A stretch of DNA of 64,000 nt from Candidatus Lindowbacteria bacterium RIFCSPLOWO2_12_FULL_62_27 (GTDB taxonomy: Bacteria > Lindowbacteria > 2-12-FULL-62-27): contig MFPR01000004.1 of NCBI GenBank assembly GCA_001784175.1, positions 248,001 to 312,000 on the forward strand. Reading direction: 5' to 3'. How positions within the stretch are numbered: position 1 is the stretch's first letter; each line of letters begins with the position of its first letter. Position numbers and translations under genes: made by a program. Below, in pieces: positions 43,255 through 51,336 of this stretch. The notes under the pieces were generated by a model. The model made no database searches and was not told where the DNA came from. It saw only the letters and a program-made list of their open reading frames with translations.

Positions 43255-44592
43255 ATGACACTGCTTCTTTCCGCGCTTTATGCCCTCGTCCTCGTCTGTC
43301 TGGGCGAAGCGATCCTCCGGCTGGTTCGGGCGCCGGGCGCCGGTGGACGGTTGAGCCGGGGGGCGATGAGTCTTGCTGTGGGCGCCGGCGCTCTGCCGAT
43401 TCTGTTGTTCTGGGTTTCGCTGCTCGGCCTTCGTCCAACCCGCCCTGTCACCCTGGGATGCGTCGCGGTCGTCGGGCTGTTCGGGCTTTTCAGGGAAGAC
43501 CGGCGGTTGGTCCGGCCCACGCACGAAAGGTTCGATGCGTTCGTGCTTCTGTGCGCCCTGCCGGCGCTGGGGTTCGTCGCCTTCGTGTCCATCGGCGTTC
43601 CCTTGTACGAATGGGACGCGCTGGCGATCTGGGGGCTGAAAGCCAAAGTGGTGTATTTCGAACCGGTCCGGCAGGCCGCGTACTTTCATGATGCGAGCAA
43701 AATCTACAGCCATCCGGATTATCCGCTCGGGTTGCCGTTTCTGACCGCGGGACTGTATGGACTGCTCGGCGGGGTCGACGAGATCTGGGGGAAGGCGATG
43801 CTGCCGTGCCTGTTTTTTGCGTTTGTGTTTGTGCTGTACCAAGGTCTTCGCGAATGTGTGGACCGGCGCGTGGCCCTTGTGCTGGCATGCGCGACCGCAT
43901 ATCTGCCCACCGTCATCCGCTGGGCCGGCGCGGGCACAGCCGACGCCGTCTTGACCCTCTACATCGCAGGATCACTGTACTATTGGATGAGGTGGTTCCG
44001 CCGGCCGGAATCTTCGGAGTGGTTGTTGGCCGCCTTTTTTTCAGCGTTCGGACTTTTCACCAAGACGGAAGGTCTGGCGACTGCGCTGGCGATTGGCCTG
44101 GCCGCCGCGCTGGCCGCGCCCCGGGGACGACGGCGCGTGGCTATATATTATGGAGGGGTGGTGGCGCTGATCAGCACTCCGTGGGTGCTGTTTCAGCAAA
44201 CGCTTCCTCCCTCCTTTGAACAGTATGCCTCCCACCTGACGGCACAGGACATCCTGGCGCATCTGGACCGGGTCGGTCCCATCGTTTCCGCGTTCGCCAT
44301 GGAATCGATCCGATTCAGCCAGTGGGGTGGATTCTGGATGTTGCCTGTGATCGGGCTGGTCATTGGATTTGGCGCGCTCAGGACATCCGCCGCGCGGTTT
44401 CTATGGATCGCATGGGCCCTACACCTCAGCGCGTATTTCACGGCCTATTTGGTGACGCCGCATCCTCTCGAAGGCCTTCTCAACGCGACGCTCAGCCGCC
44501 TGTGCCTGCATCTCGTGCCCGCGGGCGCGCTTCTCGCGGCAGTCCATTTCAACGACTTTCTTGCGCGACTTCCCAACCGGAATGAATCTTGA
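43255..44592 (+). CDS. GT-C type membrane protein, likely glycosyltransferase
   Basis: The 445-residue protein has about ten membrane segments. After the first few comes an external loop with VPLYEWDALAIWGLKAKVVYF and YSHPDYPLGLPFLTAGLYGLLGG, which resembles the acidic and proline motifs of family 39 enzymes. KTEGLATALAIGLAAAL matches the later TM-loop pattern of that family. Sequence-level assignment is weaker than for its neighbours. It is coupled with the preceding 171-residue gene and overlapped at its end by the upstream extension of the next frame. Confidence 0.65.
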   Translation: MTLLLSALYALVLVCLGEAILRLVRAPGAGGRLSRGAMSLAVGAGALPILLFWVSLLGLRPTRPVTLGCVAVVGLFGLFREDRRLVRPTHERFDAFVLLCALPALGFVAFVSIGVPLYEWDALAIWGLKAKVVYFEPVRQAAYFHDASKIYSHPDYPLGLPFLTAGLYGLLGGVDEIWGKAMLPCLFFAFVFVLYQGLRECVDRRVALVLACATAYLPTVIRWAGAGTADAVLTLYIAGSLYYWMRWFRRPESSEWLLAAFFSAFGLFTKTEGLATALAIGLAAALAAPRGRRRVAIYYGGVVALISTPWVLFQQTLPPSFEQYASHLTAQDILAHLDRVGPIVSAFAMESIRFSQWGGFWMLPVIGLVIGFGALRTSAARFLWIAWALHLSAYFTAYLVTPHPLEGLLNATLSRLCLHLVPAGALLAAVHFNDFLARLPNRNES

Positions 44593-44605
44593 TAGTTTGT
44601 CCGGC

Positions 44606-45985
44606 ATGCGTATTGTGACGAATTCTTTGGTGAGGGAGACGGAGGTCGACGATCGAAGCCCGCCACCCTCACCCCAGCCCTCTCCCGCCTCCGGCGGGAG
44701 AGGGAGGATACAGTTGCTATCGCTGCTGATGGCGATCCTGCCGTGCAGCCCTTCGCAGGCCGCCGGCGATACCGCGCCCGCGCCGATCGACCGGGCGGCG
44801 GCGTTTGCCGAGGCGAAACGGTTAATCGCCGCGAAGGATGCGCCGCAGAAGCTGAGCGGCGCGCGGGCACTCGATCTTTGGTCGGAGGCGGCGATCTCGC
44901 AGGCGACGCCGGTGTCCTTCAAGGACGATCTGCCCGCGTGGGCGGCGGCGCTGGGCTGGTGCGTGGATCGGCAAACGCGGCCGGCGGCGGCCGGCGGGGT
45001 TCAGTTTCGGCGGATTCTGTTCCGGCATTCCTGGCACAAGGAACTTCTTGCCGGGTTGCCCGTGTCCGACCGCAAGAGATGGGTGGAGGAGATGACGGCG
45101 CTGATCCACGCCGACACGCCGGTGGTCGAGCCATTTTTTTTGAGCACGATCTGGAGCCTGCCGTCCGCCGACCGGATGGAGGCCGTGCGGCGGCTGGGCG
45201 AGCGGCTGAACCGGACAAGTTCGCGGCTGCTCGTGGCCCTCACGCTCTACACGCTCGTGCCGCAGGAGACGATCGACGCCGCGCGAAAGCACTTGATGAT
45301 TCACACGACCGGCGGCAAGGAGATATACCGGGATCTCGTTTCGGAAATCAACTCGCTGCGGGTAGGCGGCGACATGGATGTCAGCCGTCCCCGCCCGCCG
45401 TCCGACAGGGATGTCGGACACCCAGGCGGGGACGATACTGAGGAAGCGCTGTGGCTGAAGGACGCGATCCGGATCGGGCTGCGGTCCGCGGCCGACCGGG
45501 AGCGCGCGGCGGCGATGGGCCGGGCGGTCAGGCTGATTGAAAGCGGGCGGCTTCCCGCCGACCTTGGGCCGGCGCTCGTCGACGGCGTGACGGGCGTCAT
45601 TGACCAAAAGACGTTGCCGTTGTTTGGCGCCGCCTACCGTCTCATGACGAGCCTGTACGAAGCGAAGGCCTGTTCCTTTGATCTTCTCCGCCGGCATCTC
45701 AAGACCGCCCTGCAATACAATCCCTTCGATCCCGAGCGGGGCGGGCGATACATCGATTTGAGGGATTCCCGATATTACTGGATTCTTTATGTCGGTCTGG
45801 CCGCCCGGGAACCGGTCCTGCCGCGGGCCGACCGGCTGGATCTGGCGCGGTCCCTCATGGCCGTCCCGGTGGACGAGCGTTACGAAGAGGATCTGCGCGA
45901 AGTGATGAAATCGATCGTATCGGCCGGACTCATCGGCAAGGCCGAATATGAGAGGTGGGCGGAGAAGCGAAAAATCGGGGAGTGA
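44606..45985 (+). CDS. Unknown exported protein with two repeat-encoded segments
   Basis: The 459-residue product has a hydrophobic core typical of a signal peptide at residues 38-54 (LLSLLMAILPCSPSQAAG), but an 18-residue head and a repeat-encoded stretch (residues 19-34, rich in Pro, Ser and Gly) precede it. The mature part is mostly helical, without a motif I recognise (AAFAEAKRLIAAKD, ALTLYTLVPQETIDAARKHL, MTSLYEAKACSFDLLRRHLKTALQYNP). A second repeat encodes residues about 254-276. Without these two inserts the protein would be about 420 residues. The start is uncertain because the repeat has entered the signal region. Confidence 0.6.
   Translation: MRIVTNSLVRETEVDDRSPPPSPQPSPASGGRGRIQLLSLLMAILPCSPSQAAGDTAPAPIDRAAAFAEAKRLIAAKDAPQKLSGARALDLWSEAAISQATPVSFKDDLPAWAAALGWCVDRQTRPAAAGGVQFRRILFRHSWHKELLAGLPVSDRKRWVEEMTALIHADTPVVEPFFLSTIWSLPSADRMEAVRRLGERLNRTSSRLLVALTLYTLVPQETIDAARKHLMIHTTGGKEIYRDLVSEINSLRVGGDMDVSRPRPPSDRDVGHPGGDDTEEALWLKDAIRIGLRSAADRERAAAMGRAVRLIESGRLPADLGPALVDGVTGVIDQKTLPLFGAAYRLMTSLYEAKACSFDLLRRHLKTALQYNPFDPERGGRYIDLRDSRYYWILYVGLAAREPVLPRADRLDLARSLMAVPVDERYEEDLREVMKSIVSAGLIGKAEYERWAEKRKIGE
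44660..44706. repeat. Palindromic repeat family A/D inside a signal region
   Basis: The same core as 7760-7806 in the same orientation: CACCCTCACCCC then CTCTCCCGCC-TCC-GGCGGGAGAG. It encodes the proline/serine-rich residues before the signal peptide core of the exported protein. Confidence 0.82.
45365..45431. repeat. Nested-hairpin repeat family G, copy 1 (in frame 1)
   Basis: The core is GTCCGACA-GGGA-TGTCGGAC, a perfect 8-bp hairpin. It is enclosed by an outer CCCCGCC/GGCGGGG stem and preceded by GGCGGCGACATGGATGTCAG. It matches 49776-49842 with few mismatches. The first base falls on codon position 1 of the host gene, encoding GGDMDVSRPRPPSDRDVGHP. Confidence 0.9.
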
Positions 45986-46021
45986 GTCTTCAATCAGGAA
46001 ATTCGTCAAGAGAAACGAGTC

Positions 46022-46180
46022 GGTAAACAGTGGAAACCATTGGACACGAACGGACACGAACGATCACGAACAGACACGAAAAAAACATTCTTCCAATGTA
46101 AAAATGTTCGAGTTCGTTCGTGTTCCAAGTTCGTGTTCGTTCGTGGCGGATGTTTTCTCCGCGCTTTACTGAGGCATTAC
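46022..46180. repeat. Dispersed palindromic repeat H, copy 2
   Basis: Counterpart of 2274-2410 in the same orientation, with an extra CACGAAC/GTTCGTG block in the arms. Its right end (GAGGCATTACG) holds the last four codons and stop of the GT-C gene at 46166. It fills most of the 180-base gap between the two genes. Confidence 0.82.
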
Positions 46181-47578
46181 GTCGAGTGACAGCCGGCCTT
46201 CCTCTGACGCCGGCAAGCGCGCACGGATGACGAGCGGGGTGAGCGGCGCCGTTTCTACGCCGTCGAAACCATAAAATTTCTTGATCACGCGGAACGCGTG
46301 CGGGAACAGGCGGTAGTTTTGGATTTCCGGATACACCGGCGACGCCGGATGGTAGTGGGCGACCTCGCGGGCGATTCTGATCTGCTCCGCCAGCGCCGGG
46401 CCGTAATGGATGGTCTGATTGCCGGCCGTCGTGTGGAGCGACCCGATGATGAATCCCAGCACGACGGCGAGGCTCGCCGCATAGGCGGCCTGCGCGAGCC
46501 GGCGGAACGGAATGGCGCTGAAAGCGACCCATAAGAAATAGAAGGAACAAATCCACGTGGCGTTGTAATAATGCGGATGGCCGTAGGTCCGGGTCAGGCC
46601 GTTGAGGAGGCACTGCGCCGCGAGCGCGGCGGCGCAGATGAGGGTAGCGTGGGATTCCGCATCGAGGTCTTCGCCGGTTTTCAACCGGGCCCAGACCCGG
46701 CGGGCCGCCTGCGCGATTCCCAGCCACACAAGCGGTATGGCAATCCATGTAACGGCGTGAAAAAAGGAAACCCAGCCGGCGGACGGCCAGCGTTCGCCCA
46801 GAAAATAGTCCATGTCAAAAGACGAAAAAAACCGGCCGCCCATGAGCGGAAACAGCCAGCCCTTCCATGGCGACCCTTCCTGCAAGACCGTTTCGGGTTG
46901 GCCGGAGAACACCTTCATGAGGTAGGGAACCGTCAGCAGGCCCGATACCAAAACGATGCCGGGAAGGTTCGCGCCGCGCACGCGCAGCCGGGCCCTCTGC
47001 GCCCATGCGAAATGCGCGACCACCGCCACAATCCAAGGGACGCTCATGAGATGCGTGAGGAACATCCCCGTCAGCGCGAATCCCGCCAGCCACAATTTCC
47101 ATGCGGTGGGCCGAACGCAAAAAGCAAGATACGCGGCGGCGGACAGCGCCGCCAGCGGGATGAGAAAGGGATTGTCCCAGAGCTGGCGATGGTACAGCCA
47201 GAGACAGGGCGAAAGGAGCGCCAGCGCGCCGGCGGGCGGATCAAGCGACCGGCAGAGGGCCGCGATCCAGACGAGCGCGACCGCCGTGATCAGCGTCATC
47301 AGGAGCGCCTTCAGCCGCACGAGATCCACGAGGTCGTCCGTCACGTGGAGGAGCGCGGTGTAGGTCCAGAGCGGAAACGGGCCGTACAGAATGCCGCGGG
47401 AACCCATGAGGCCGTGGGACGGGATCATGCCCGACTCTTTGCAGAGCATCGCCAGTTCGACGAGTTTCGGTTCGTCGTTGATCCAAGGCGCGTCGCCCGG
47501 CCAGATCAGCGGGACAAGCCCGAGGATTGCGAGAAGCAGAATCAGGATCGAAAGCGAAAAACGGCGACGGGCGTCCAT
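46166..47578 (-). CDS. GT-C glycosyltransferase (family 39-like)
   Basis: The 470-residue protein has about ten membrane segments. The first external loop holds WPGDAPWINDEPKLVELAMLCKESG, with the acidic pair, then GILYGPFPLWTYTALLH, a family 39 pattern. GHPHYYNATWICSFYFLWV is unusual for the family. I choose ATG 47578; a longer frame to 47638 runs into the upstream gene region. The last residues (VMPQ) and the stop come from repeat H copy 2, so the natural C-terminus may have been lost. Confidence 0.8.
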   Translation of the reverse strand: MDARRRFSLSILILLLAILGLVPLIWPGDAPWINDEPKLVELAMLCKESGMIPSHGLMGSRGILYGPFPLWTYTALLHVTDDLVDLVRLKALLMTLITAVALVWIAALCRSLDPPAGALALLSPCLWLYHRQLWDNPFLIPLAALSAAAYLAFCVRPTAWKLWLAGFALTGMFLTHLMSVPWIVAVVAHFAWAQRARLRVRGANLPGIVLVSGLLTVPYLMKVFSGQPETVLQEGSPWKGWLFPLMGGRFFSSFDMDYFLGERWPSAGWVSFFHAVTWIAIPLVWLGIAQAARRVWARLKTGEDLDAESHATLICAAALAAQCLLNGLTRTYGHPHYYNATWICSFYFLWVAFSAIPFRRLAQAAYAASLAVVLGFIIGSLHTTAGNQTIHYGPALAEQIRIAREVAHYHPASPVYPEIQNYRLFPHAFRVIKKFYGFDGVETAPLTPLVIRARLPASEEGRLSLDVMPQ

Positions 47579-47691
47579 GGAAGTCTCGTTTATCAAACTT
47601 GGGAACAAAAACCCAGCATGACTTTCCATCGGCCGCATTTTCGACCCTGTGGGACTCGACTCAGGGAGCCGTTCAAAGTTATTGTGCGGGC

Positions 47692-50259
47692 GTGGTCAAA
47701 TGCATCGCGATCTTTTGCGGGATGGCGATATGGCTCTACGCCGAGGGCGGCGCGGCCGGCGCGGATCCGACCGGGTATCTGAGGGCGGACGGGCGGCGGC
47801 TGGTCGACGAAGACGGCGAAACCGTGATGTTGCGCGGGATCGGCGTGAGCCGCGCGCCCGGGTTGGACATCATCCGCGCGCGGGAGGATTTGCTCAAGGC
47901 CGCCGCGCTGGGCGCGAACAGTGTCCGGCTGGATATCGATCCCTCGTGGTTCGCGGGCGACACCGCGCCCGGGGCGTTTGATTTCATCGACTCGTTTGTC
48001 ATGGTCGCCGCGCGGCAGAATCTCCGTGTGATTCTCAGCATGGACTGGCGGCCGGCCGACGACTTCACGGACGAGCCCGGCTGGGAGGATCCGGAACAGC
48101 AGGAGGAACTGGTCGGGCTGTGGATGACGATCGCGCGGAGATACCGGGACCGGCCGGAGATCGGCGCGTACCAGTTGATCCGGGCGCCGGCGCCGGAGAG
48201 CGCGCGCGAGTATGCGTTTTTCATTCAATATCTGATCGACAGCGTCCGGGAGGCCGACACGGAGCACCTGATCCTGGTGTCGGAGCCGAAAACCGGGAAC
48301 GGGCTATTTGAATTTGACGGCGTGCAGCTTGTCTATCCCATCGACCGCAACCTCGCCTACACGTTTTCGGAGTACGAGCCTGAAGCGTTCACGCGCCAGG
48401 GGCTGGACGACCGGCCGGAGGGGATTGTCTGGCCGGGAGACATTGTGGTGTCGGTGACGGAACTAGGCGAATGGAGCCGCCGGGCGGTTCAGGACAGCGT
48501 CAAGTCCACGCCGCTGAAGATCGAAGCGATCGCGCCGGATCACGCCGACTACGTCGCGCCCCGCGTCTACGTGCTGGGCGTCGGCCGCGGCCGGTTCGAG
48601 CGGATTTTGCTGGAGGAGGTGGCGGTCTTCCAGCGCGAGCCGGGCGACCTGCCGATTTTCAGCGACACCTTCAGCGCGATCCAGTCCCTCTGGCACATCG
48701 ATCCTCCGGGGGGTCGTGTCATGCTGGAACGCGGCGCGGCGGCCGGGGAGGGAAGCCTGATTCTCGAATCAAAAGGGACGATGCTTACCGCACAGCCATT
48801 CACGCCGCTGGACGCGCGGCGCATTCCCAAAGCCACGGTGAACCGGCGGTACCGGCTGACCGCGCGCGTATACGCGGGCGAGACGGCCGAGGCGGGAATC
48901 GGGCTCGTATTTTTGAGCGAGGACAAATATTTTTCAGAACCGCGGGACCTGCGCGCCCGCCTGCAGGACCGCATCGAATGGTCGCGAAAGGCGAACGCGC
49001 CGATTTTGCTCACGGAGTTTGCCGCGCCGAAACACGCGCCGGACCACATGGAAATTCAATGGATGAATGCGGTGGTCAGCGCGTGCGAGACCTACGGCGT
49101 GTCGTGGCAGTACCGGACGATGCGCGAGTACGATGATCCGGCGAGTCTGTCCGACCGGCAGGTCTACGGCTTGCTCTTCGGCCCGGCGGACGCCCCGGCC
49201 GACAGTTTCACCGTCTGGCCGGAACTTCAGAATTTTCTCCTGCAATCCTACAAAGTCCATTCGTTCGCCGAGGAGACTTTGAAGCTGGTCGAATCGCATC
49301 TCGCGGAAGGATCGCCGGCCAATCCGGTTTCGCCGCCGGCCGCCGGCTGCTGGGTCGGCGCGCAGGTTCAGGATTCCCCGCTGTCGGCGGCGCCGGCCGG
49401 GACGTTCGACGCCATCATGGACATGACCCGCAAGCTGGGCCGGCTGCCCGCGTGGGTACCGGTGTTCCGGCCCTGGGCCAACGCGCCGGGAGAATGGACG
49501 GCGTTTCCGGAGGATCATTTCCGGGACATTTCCGCGGGCGGGTCCACGCCGTTTCTGACCTGGGAGTCGCGCTGGGGTCTCGGCGAAATTTCATCGGCGA
49601 TGGTGCTGGAAGGATACGCCGACACGTACATCCGGGACTGGGCCGACGCCGCGCGCCGGTACGGGAAACCGTTTCTTCTCCGGCTCACGCGCGGAATCGA
49701 ATCGTCCGCCTACCGGCACGTCCAGAGCATTTTTGACGCGAGGGGCGTGACGAATATTTCGTGGATGTGGTCGCCGGCGGCGACACGGAGGTCAGCCGTC
49801 CCCGCCCACCGTCCGACAGGGATGTCGGACGCTCAGGCGGAGGCGGTGACGAGCGCACAGGACACGACGCATGTGGAGGACTTCGACTGGCCGTGGGATT
49901 CGCGCGTGGACTGGATCGGCCTCGGCGTCTATGACCGGCCGACGCCCGGCGGCGACGGCGAGGCAGAAGGCTTATTTCCGGCGGCGGAGGTCCGGGCGCA
50001 GGTGGACGCGGTCCGGAAATTTCACACGCCGATCTGTCTGGCCGAAATCGGCTGCGAGTCCATCCGGGGCCAGGCCGAATGGTGGGTCGACGCGCTACGG
50101 AAACTTCAGACGCCGGACCTCGCGCCGATTCGCGCGATCGTGCTGATGGAAAGCCCGCTGTTCGGCGGCGCCGCGCAGGCGGATTTCACGTTACGCAGCG
50201 GCAGCCTCTACTTCATCCACAAGGAACTCGCCAACCCGTATTTCGTGGGCGGGGACTAG
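47692..50259 (+). CDS. Secreted two-module glycoside hydrolase-like protein (GH5-like + GH26-like)
   Basis: The 855-residue protein starts at GTG 47692 with a signal peptide (IAIFCGMAIWLYAEGGAAGA). Residues 25-500 resemble a GH5 cellulase: GYLRADGRRLVDEDGETVMLRGIG, then AALGANSVRLDID, with a likely nucleophile E442 in LLTEFAAPKH. The usual Asn-Glu-Pro acid/base motif is replaced by IRAP (residues 163-166), and a beta-rich insert lies between. Residues 545-850 resemble a GH26 mannanase: PFLTWESRWG, GYADTYIRDWADAARRYGKPFLLRL, ISWMWSP, VDWIGLGVYDRP and a likely nucleophile E785 (LAEIGCES), but the HEMN motif is absent. Activity is doubtful in both modules. Repeat G encodes residues about 695-717. 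Confidence 0.75.
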   Translation: MVKCIAIFCGMAIWLYAEGGAAGADPTGYLRADGRRLVDEDGETVMLRGIGVSRAPGLDIIRAREDLLKAAALGANSVRLDIDPSWFAGDTAPGAFDFIDSFVMVAARQNLRVILSMDWRPADDFTDEPGWEDPEQQEELVGLWMTIARRYRDRPEIGAYQLIRAPAPESAREYAFFIQYLIDSVREADTEHLILVSEPKTGNGLFEFDGVQLVYPIDRNLAYTFSEYEPEAFTRQGLDDRPEGIVWPGDIVVSVTELGEWSRRAVQDSVKSTPLKIEAIAPDHADYVAPRVYVLGVGRGRFERILLEEVAVFQREPGDLPIFSDTFSAIQSLWHIDPPGGRVMLERGAAAGEGSLILESKGTMLTAQPFTPLDARRIPKATVNRRYRLTARVYAGETAEAGIGLVFLSEDKYFSEPRDLRARLQDRIEWSRKANAPILLTEFAAPKHAPDHMEIQWMNAVVSACETYGVSWQYRTMREYDDPASLSDRQVYGLLFGPADAPADSFTVWPELQNFLLQSYKVHSFAEETLKLVESHLAEGSPANPVSPPAAGCWVGAQVQDSPLSAAPAGTFDAIMDMTRKLGRLPAWVPVFRPWANAPGEWTAFPEDHFRDISAGGSTPFLTWESRWGLGEISSAMVLEGYADTYIRDWADAARRYGKPFLLRLTRGIESSAYRHVQSIFDARGVTNISWMWSPAATRRSAVPAHRPTGMSDAQAEAVTSAQDTTHVEDFDWPWDSRVDWIGLGVYDRPTPGGDGEAEGLFPAAEVRAQVDAVRKFHTPICLAEIGCESIRGQAEWWVDALRKLQTPDLAPIRAIVLMESPLFGGAAQADFTLRSGSLYFIHKELANPYFVGGD
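49776..49842. repeat. Nested-hairpin repeat family G, copy 2 (in frame 2)
   Basis: Same element as 45365-45431, with about six mismatches. Here the first base is codon position 3 of the host gene, so the same DNA is read as RRSAVPAHRPTGMSDAQ. The outer stem is partly worn (GGCGGAGG for GGCGGGG). Confidence 0.9.
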
Positions 50260-50325
50260 CACGACAACGCTATTTTTTCGACTATGGGCCAAGCCGACGG
50301 CCAAGGGTTCTCCTTCTTGGCACGC

Positions 50326-51333
50326 ATGAATCCGAACCAGATGACGATTTACGAGACCGAGGACGGGAAGGTTCGTGTCGAGGTTTTGTTCAAGGATGAA
50401 AACGTTTGGCTGACTCAAAAGCTGATGGCCGGGCTGTTTGAATGTTCCGTTGATAACGTCGCCCTCCATTTAAAAAACATCTTCTCCGAACGGGAACTGG
50501 ATGAAAAGTCAGTTACCGAGGAATCCTCGGCAACTGCCGCTGACGGCAAGAAGTACAGGACAAGATATTACAGCCTGGAAGCCATCATAGCCGTCGGTTA
50601 CAGGGTCAACACGGCCCGCGGCGCCCAATTCCGGACGTGGGCGACTGAGCGGCTGAAAAATTATATATTGAAGGGCTTCGCGATAGATAAGGACCGGTTT
50701 ATCAAGGGGTCGAAATTTGACGCGAGATATTTCGACGAGCTTCTCGAAGAGATCCGGGAGATCAGGGCCAGCGAGCGCATGGCCTATCAGAAAATCACCG
50801 ACATCTATGCGACGTCGGTGGATTATTCGCCGAACACGGCAGAAGCGGAGAGGTTCTTCGCGACAGTGCAAAATAAATTGCATTTCGCGATAACGGGAAA
50901 GACGGCGGCGGAGATCATCGCTTCGCGGGCGCGCAAGGACAAGCCCCACATGGGGCTAACCACTTGGCGGAAGGCGCCGAAGGGGAAGATATTGCCTTTG
51001 GACATTCGCCTCGCGAAAAATTATCTGAAAATTGAGGAAATGAAAAAGCTGAACCACATCGTGAACATGTATTTGGATTACGCCGAGTTCCAGGCCGGCA
51101 AGGGTCGCCTGATGCGCATGCGCGACTGGGCGGAGAAACTGGACGCGTTCCTCAAGTTCAACGAGCAGGACATTCTATTGGACAAGGGGAAAGTCTCCCA
51201 TGACGTCGCCATCGCCTTGGCCGAAAAACAATATGAAAGCTTCCGCATTGAGCAGGACAGGCGTTTCGAATCCGATTTCGATCGGGAAGTCAAAAAATTG
51301 TTGCGGAAAAAGAATAACAAGCCGGAGGATTGA
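50326..51333 (+). CDS. rhuM: RhuM-family protein
   Basis: The 335-residue product matches the RhuM family: TIYETEDGKVRVEVLFKDENVWLTQKLMAGLF, then YYSLEAIIAVGYRVNTARGAQFRTWATERL and RYFDELLEEIREIRASERMAYQKITDIYA. RhuM proteins are found in pathogenicity islands and beside restriction systems; their activity is not known. The sequence uses more A/T than its neighbours, which suggests transfer. I start at ATG 50326, since the family begins near MTIYETEDG; earlier ATGs (50284) are possible. Its last codons hold a GGAGG that serves as ribosome site for the cas1 remnant, which starts three bases after the stop. Confidence 0.88.
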   Translation: MNPNQMTIYETEDGKVRVEVLFKDENVWLTQKLMAGLFECSVDNVALHLKNIFSERELDEKSVTEESSATAADGKKYRTRYYSLEAIIAVGYRVNTARGAQFRTWATERLKNYILKGFAIDKDRFIKGSKFDARYFDELLEEIREIRASERMAYQKITDIYATSVDYSPNTAEAERFFATVQNKLHFAITGKTAAEIIASRARKDKPHMGLTTWRKAPKGKILPLDIRLAKNYLKIEEMKKLNHIVNMYLDYAEFQAGKGRLMRMRDWAEKLDAFLKFNEQDILLDKGKVSHDVAIALAEKQYESFRIEQDRRFESDFDREVKKLLRKKNNKPED

Positions 51334-51336
51334 CGC

